A stretch of DNA of 43,040 nt from Patescibacteria group bacterium UBA6257 (lineage in GTDB: Bacteria; Patescibacteriota; Minisyncoccia; UBA6257): the NCBI GenBank assembly GCA_002440845.1, contig DJVL01000035.1, forward strand, positions 285 to 43,324. Reading direction: 5' to 3'. The position numbers were made by a program, and so were the translations under genes. The notes below the pieces were generated by a model. The model saw only the letters and a program-made list of their open reading frames with translations. It did no database searches and was not told where the DNA came from. The stretch's first letter is position 1, and each line of letters starts with the position of its first letter. Of the stretch, positions 41,885 through 43,040 are shown one piece after another.

Positions 41885-42160
41885 GAGATTGCGCTCTTCT
41901 GGCCGGCGGAGCGCAATGGCAAATAAGAAGTGGGCCTTGGAAGGGTTTACTCCATATGCTATTTGTTATTAAGCGAGTGCTCAGCCTCCAAGACCCAAAT
42001 AAATTTTAGAACATAAAAAAATAATAATCAAGGAGGTCCAATAAAAATTGCAATAAATATAAAGACCGAGCACTCAGGATAAATCCTGAGTGCTCGGAAA
42101 CAAATAGCTGGACGCGAAGAAAGAAATTTTTTCAACCTTCGCAACAAACACTCGCTTAAC
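41885..42160 (-). ncRNA. Candidate structured RNA with three interleaved long helices
   Basis: Read 5' to 3' on the minus strand from a start near 42160. Helix A pairs UUAAGCGAGUG (42159-42149) with 41979-41969 (11 bp). Helix B pairs GCUAUUUGUU (42108-42099) with 41967-41958 (10 bp). Helix C pairs UGGGUCUUGGAGG (41997-41985) with 41943-41931 (13 bp, two G-U). The 5' strands and 3' strands occur in the order A, B, C, A', B', C', so all three cross. Local hairpins are GCGAAG/CTTCGC (42142-42137 with 42119-42114), a perfect 14-bp stem (42097-42084 with 42079-42066) and a 9-bp stem ATTGCGCTC/GAGCGCAAT (41917-41909 with 41896-41888). Helix C uses G-U pairs only on this strand, supporting the minus orientation. 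No open frame. I see none of the conserved elements of RNase P, tmRNA, SRP or 6S RNA. It may be a free RNA or part of a murB leader. Confidence 0.6.
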
Positions 42161-42164
42161 TCTT

Positions 42165-42193
42165 ATTATATCTTATTTAAAAATAAAAGTCAA
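42165..42193 (-). promoter_or_regulatory. Strong promoter of the structured RNA
   Basis: Minus-strand TTGACT (42188-42193) and perfect TATAAT (42165-42170) with the optimal 17-base spacer. The predicted start falls on the first base of helix A. Confidence 0.75.
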
Positions 42194-42199
42194 AATTTT

Positions 42200-42529
42200 T
42201 TAATCACTCAATTTTATCCCTATTAAAGCACCACTAAGGGATTTATTGAAAGCAGGAAGAAGCGCTTTTTCAGTAATATTAGCGCAACCGCTAAATGGGA
42301 AGATAGCTTTTTTTCTAGTTAAAACATAGGGATTAATTGCTGCCAAGAGAAGAAATTCTTTTTGAAATAAAGTTTTTAAATCTTTAACAACGGGAGTTGG
42401 CTTAATTAACTTAATTTTTTTATTTTTAATAAGTAATTTTGCTAATTTTTGTTCTGGTGGAAAATCAGAAAATTTTTTTGAGCTTCTTTATACTTTATTA
42501 AACAAAACACTAATTAGATTATGAATCAT
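42200..42529 (-). pseudogene. ORF interrupted by an in-frame TAA at codon 14
   Basis: From the ATG at 42529 the frame reads MIHNLISVLFNKV, then TAA (42488-42490). It then stays open for 95 codons to a stop at 42200-42202 with protein-like content (KLAKLLIKNKKIKLIKPTPV, KEFLLLAAINPYVLTRKKAI, SGALIGIKLSD). There is no ATG, and no well-placed start, after the premature stop. It looks like a small gene recently inactivated by a nonsense change. Not recognised as any family. Confidence 0.4.
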
Positions 42530-42548
42530 TTTATTATCTACTAAAAAA

Positions 42549-42581
42549 GGCTTTGGTTAAAATAATTATATAACCAAAGCC
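42549..42581 (-). terminator. Intrinsic terminator of the lipoprotein gene
   Basis: Perfect 11-bp stem GGCTTTGGTTA/TAACCAAAGCC (42549-42559 with 42571-42581) with an 11-base loop and, on the minus strand, a run of T directly after it. It lies 46 bases past the lipoprotein stop. Confidence 0.8.
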
Positions 42582-42627
42582 CGTATTTTAAAACCTGCTT
42601 TTTTTGCCTCCTATAATTTATTTATTT

Positions 42628-42873
42628 TTAGTCTCGGGGAACAAGCAAACAAATTCCTCCTAACCCAACTTGGTCAGGTCTTGCTCTTATTCCTTGAGAT
42701 TCAGCAAAAGCAACAACATCTTCTGCCGTATAGGTTCCTGCCTCCCAAACAACCATTTTGAATTGCTGGTTTTTTGAAAAAAGCGCATCCTGATTTGGGC
42801 TTTCAACGCTACAATTAGAAAGGAAAATTACAGCTAAAAAAATTATAATCAGCAAAAAAGTGTTTTTATTCAC
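42628..42873 (-). CDS. Small lipoprotein of unknown function
   Basis: An 81-residue protein with a type II signal peptide: MNKN, hydrophobic core TFLLIIIFLAVIF, lipobox LSNC (cysteine 21), so the mature 61-residue protein is expected to be lipid-anchored outside the membrane. The mature part is FKMVVWEAGTYTAEDVVAFAE then GLGGICLLVPRD, not recognised. The start is GTG at 42873, fixed by a full AAGGAGG (42883-42889) nine bases upstream, the clearest ribosome-binding site in this window. It has a consensus promoter and its own terminator, so it is a monocistronic, probably well-expressed gene. Confidence 0.85.
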   Translation of the reverse strand: MNKNTFLLIIIFLAVIFLSNCSVESPNQDALFSKNQQFKMVVWEAGTYTAEDVVAFAESQGIRARPDQVGLGGICLLVPRD

Positions 42874-42928
42874 TTTTTTATACCTCCTTGATCTCTTTTA
42901 TTTAAAAGGACTGCTTAATCATAGTATA

Positions 42929-42958
42929 ATTATACCAAATCATCTTACATCTTGTCAA
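42929..42958 (-). promoter_or_regulatory. Consensus promoter of the lipoprotein gene
   Basis: Minus-strand TTGACA (42953-42958) and TATAAT (42929-42934), both perfect, 18 bases apart. The leader is about 50 nt and contains the AAGGAGG ribosome-binding site. Confidence 0.75.
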
Positions 42959-42970
42959 GAGAATCTTCCC

Positions 42971-43040
42971 CTACCTTTTAACCGCTCCCCACAACGATCC
43001 CGGCAGGACAGGAATGATTTCCCGCCACCAAGGAAGGTTG
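42971..43040 (-). CDS. Possible 3' end of a gene cut by the window edge
   Basis: A frame entering from the right edge reads NLPWWREIIPVLPGSLWGAV and ends at TAG (42971-42973). The sequence is GC-richer than its surroundings. Only 22 codons are visible, so the call is tentative and no family is assigned. Confidence 0.25.
   Translation of the reverse strand, partial: NLPWWREIIPVLPGSLWGAVKR

Noticed and set aside
41885..42160. Structured RNA considered as RNase P RNA, tmRNA, 6S or SRP RNA
   Set aside because: No GAGGAAAGUCC-type P4 element, no tRNA-like end or tag frame, no long single bubble hairpin, and no SRP tetraloop motif could be found.

Overview
The window looks like a chromosomal segment of a Candidate Phyla Radiation (Patescibacteria, Parcubacteria-like) bacterium. 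The reasons are the very low GC, compact housekeeping proteins (DnaX without a tau tail, SecA of 780 residues without a zinc tail, ProRS without an editing insertion), tightly packed unidirectional genes, a FtsQ-like and MreBCD/PBP2 wall module, and many small secreted or membrane-anchored proteins of unknown function. UGA is used as a stop (greA ends in TGA) and I saw no in-frame UGA inside genes, so the standard bacterial code fits. No lineage assignment beyond this is possible without searches.

Layout. (1) 62-3709, plus strand: a two-gene heterodimeric ABC exporter with one catalytically degenerate and one intact ATP site. (2) 4169-9089: a lone strong promoter/terminator pair giving a ~50-nt RNA, then a minus-strand type III restriction-modification operon (mod, res) followed by an HNH nuclease. 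(3) 9090-16235: a variable region with palindromic DNA, a truncated secreted-protein gene fused to a 40-bp copy of the ABC transporter gene, a peroxiredoxin/DsbA pair, small membrane or secreted proteins, ORFs interrupted by in-frame stops, an EVE-domain/nuclease fusion, relics of a serine recombinase, and a GIY-YIG gene flanked by imperfect inverted repeats. It ends exactly at a tRNA-Gln(CUG). (4) 16236-41756: a long, almost wholly minus-strand core block: dnaX, gtrA-like, a TraD/VirB4-like conjugation-type ATPase with a small partner, ftsQ-like, serS, lysS, greA, mrdA (PBP2), mreD, mreC, mreB, proS, rseP, frr, holB, a second mreB, murA, an amidohydrolase, secA, hpf, a 26-residue lysine-rich peptide, murB. 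(5) 41757-43040: a strong promoter driving a candidate structured RNA upstream of murB, a degraded ORF, a small lipoprotein gene with its own consensus promoter and terminator, and the edge of another possible gene.

How the parts fit. The core block combines envelope growth (MurA and MurB for precursors, PBP2 with MreBCD for elongation, FtsQ-like for division), protein export and membrane proteolysis (SecA, RseP), translation (SerRS, LysRS, ProRS, RRF, HPF, tRNA-Gln) and replication (DnaX and delta'). The variable region combines defence against foreign DNA (type III R-M, HNH, EVE-nuclease) with the debris of mobile DNA.

The strongest candidate for something undescribed is the minus-strand RNA at about 41885-42160. 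It has a TTGACT-17-TATAAT promoter, three long helices that interleave in the order A-B-C-A'-B'-C', and two or three local hairpins. It does not show the conserved sequence elements I know for RNase P, tmRNA, SRP RNA or 6S RNA. Other points of interest are an amidohydrolase whose family catalytic residues are replaced, tandem copies of the greA 3' end, and a family of dispersed intergenic repeats.
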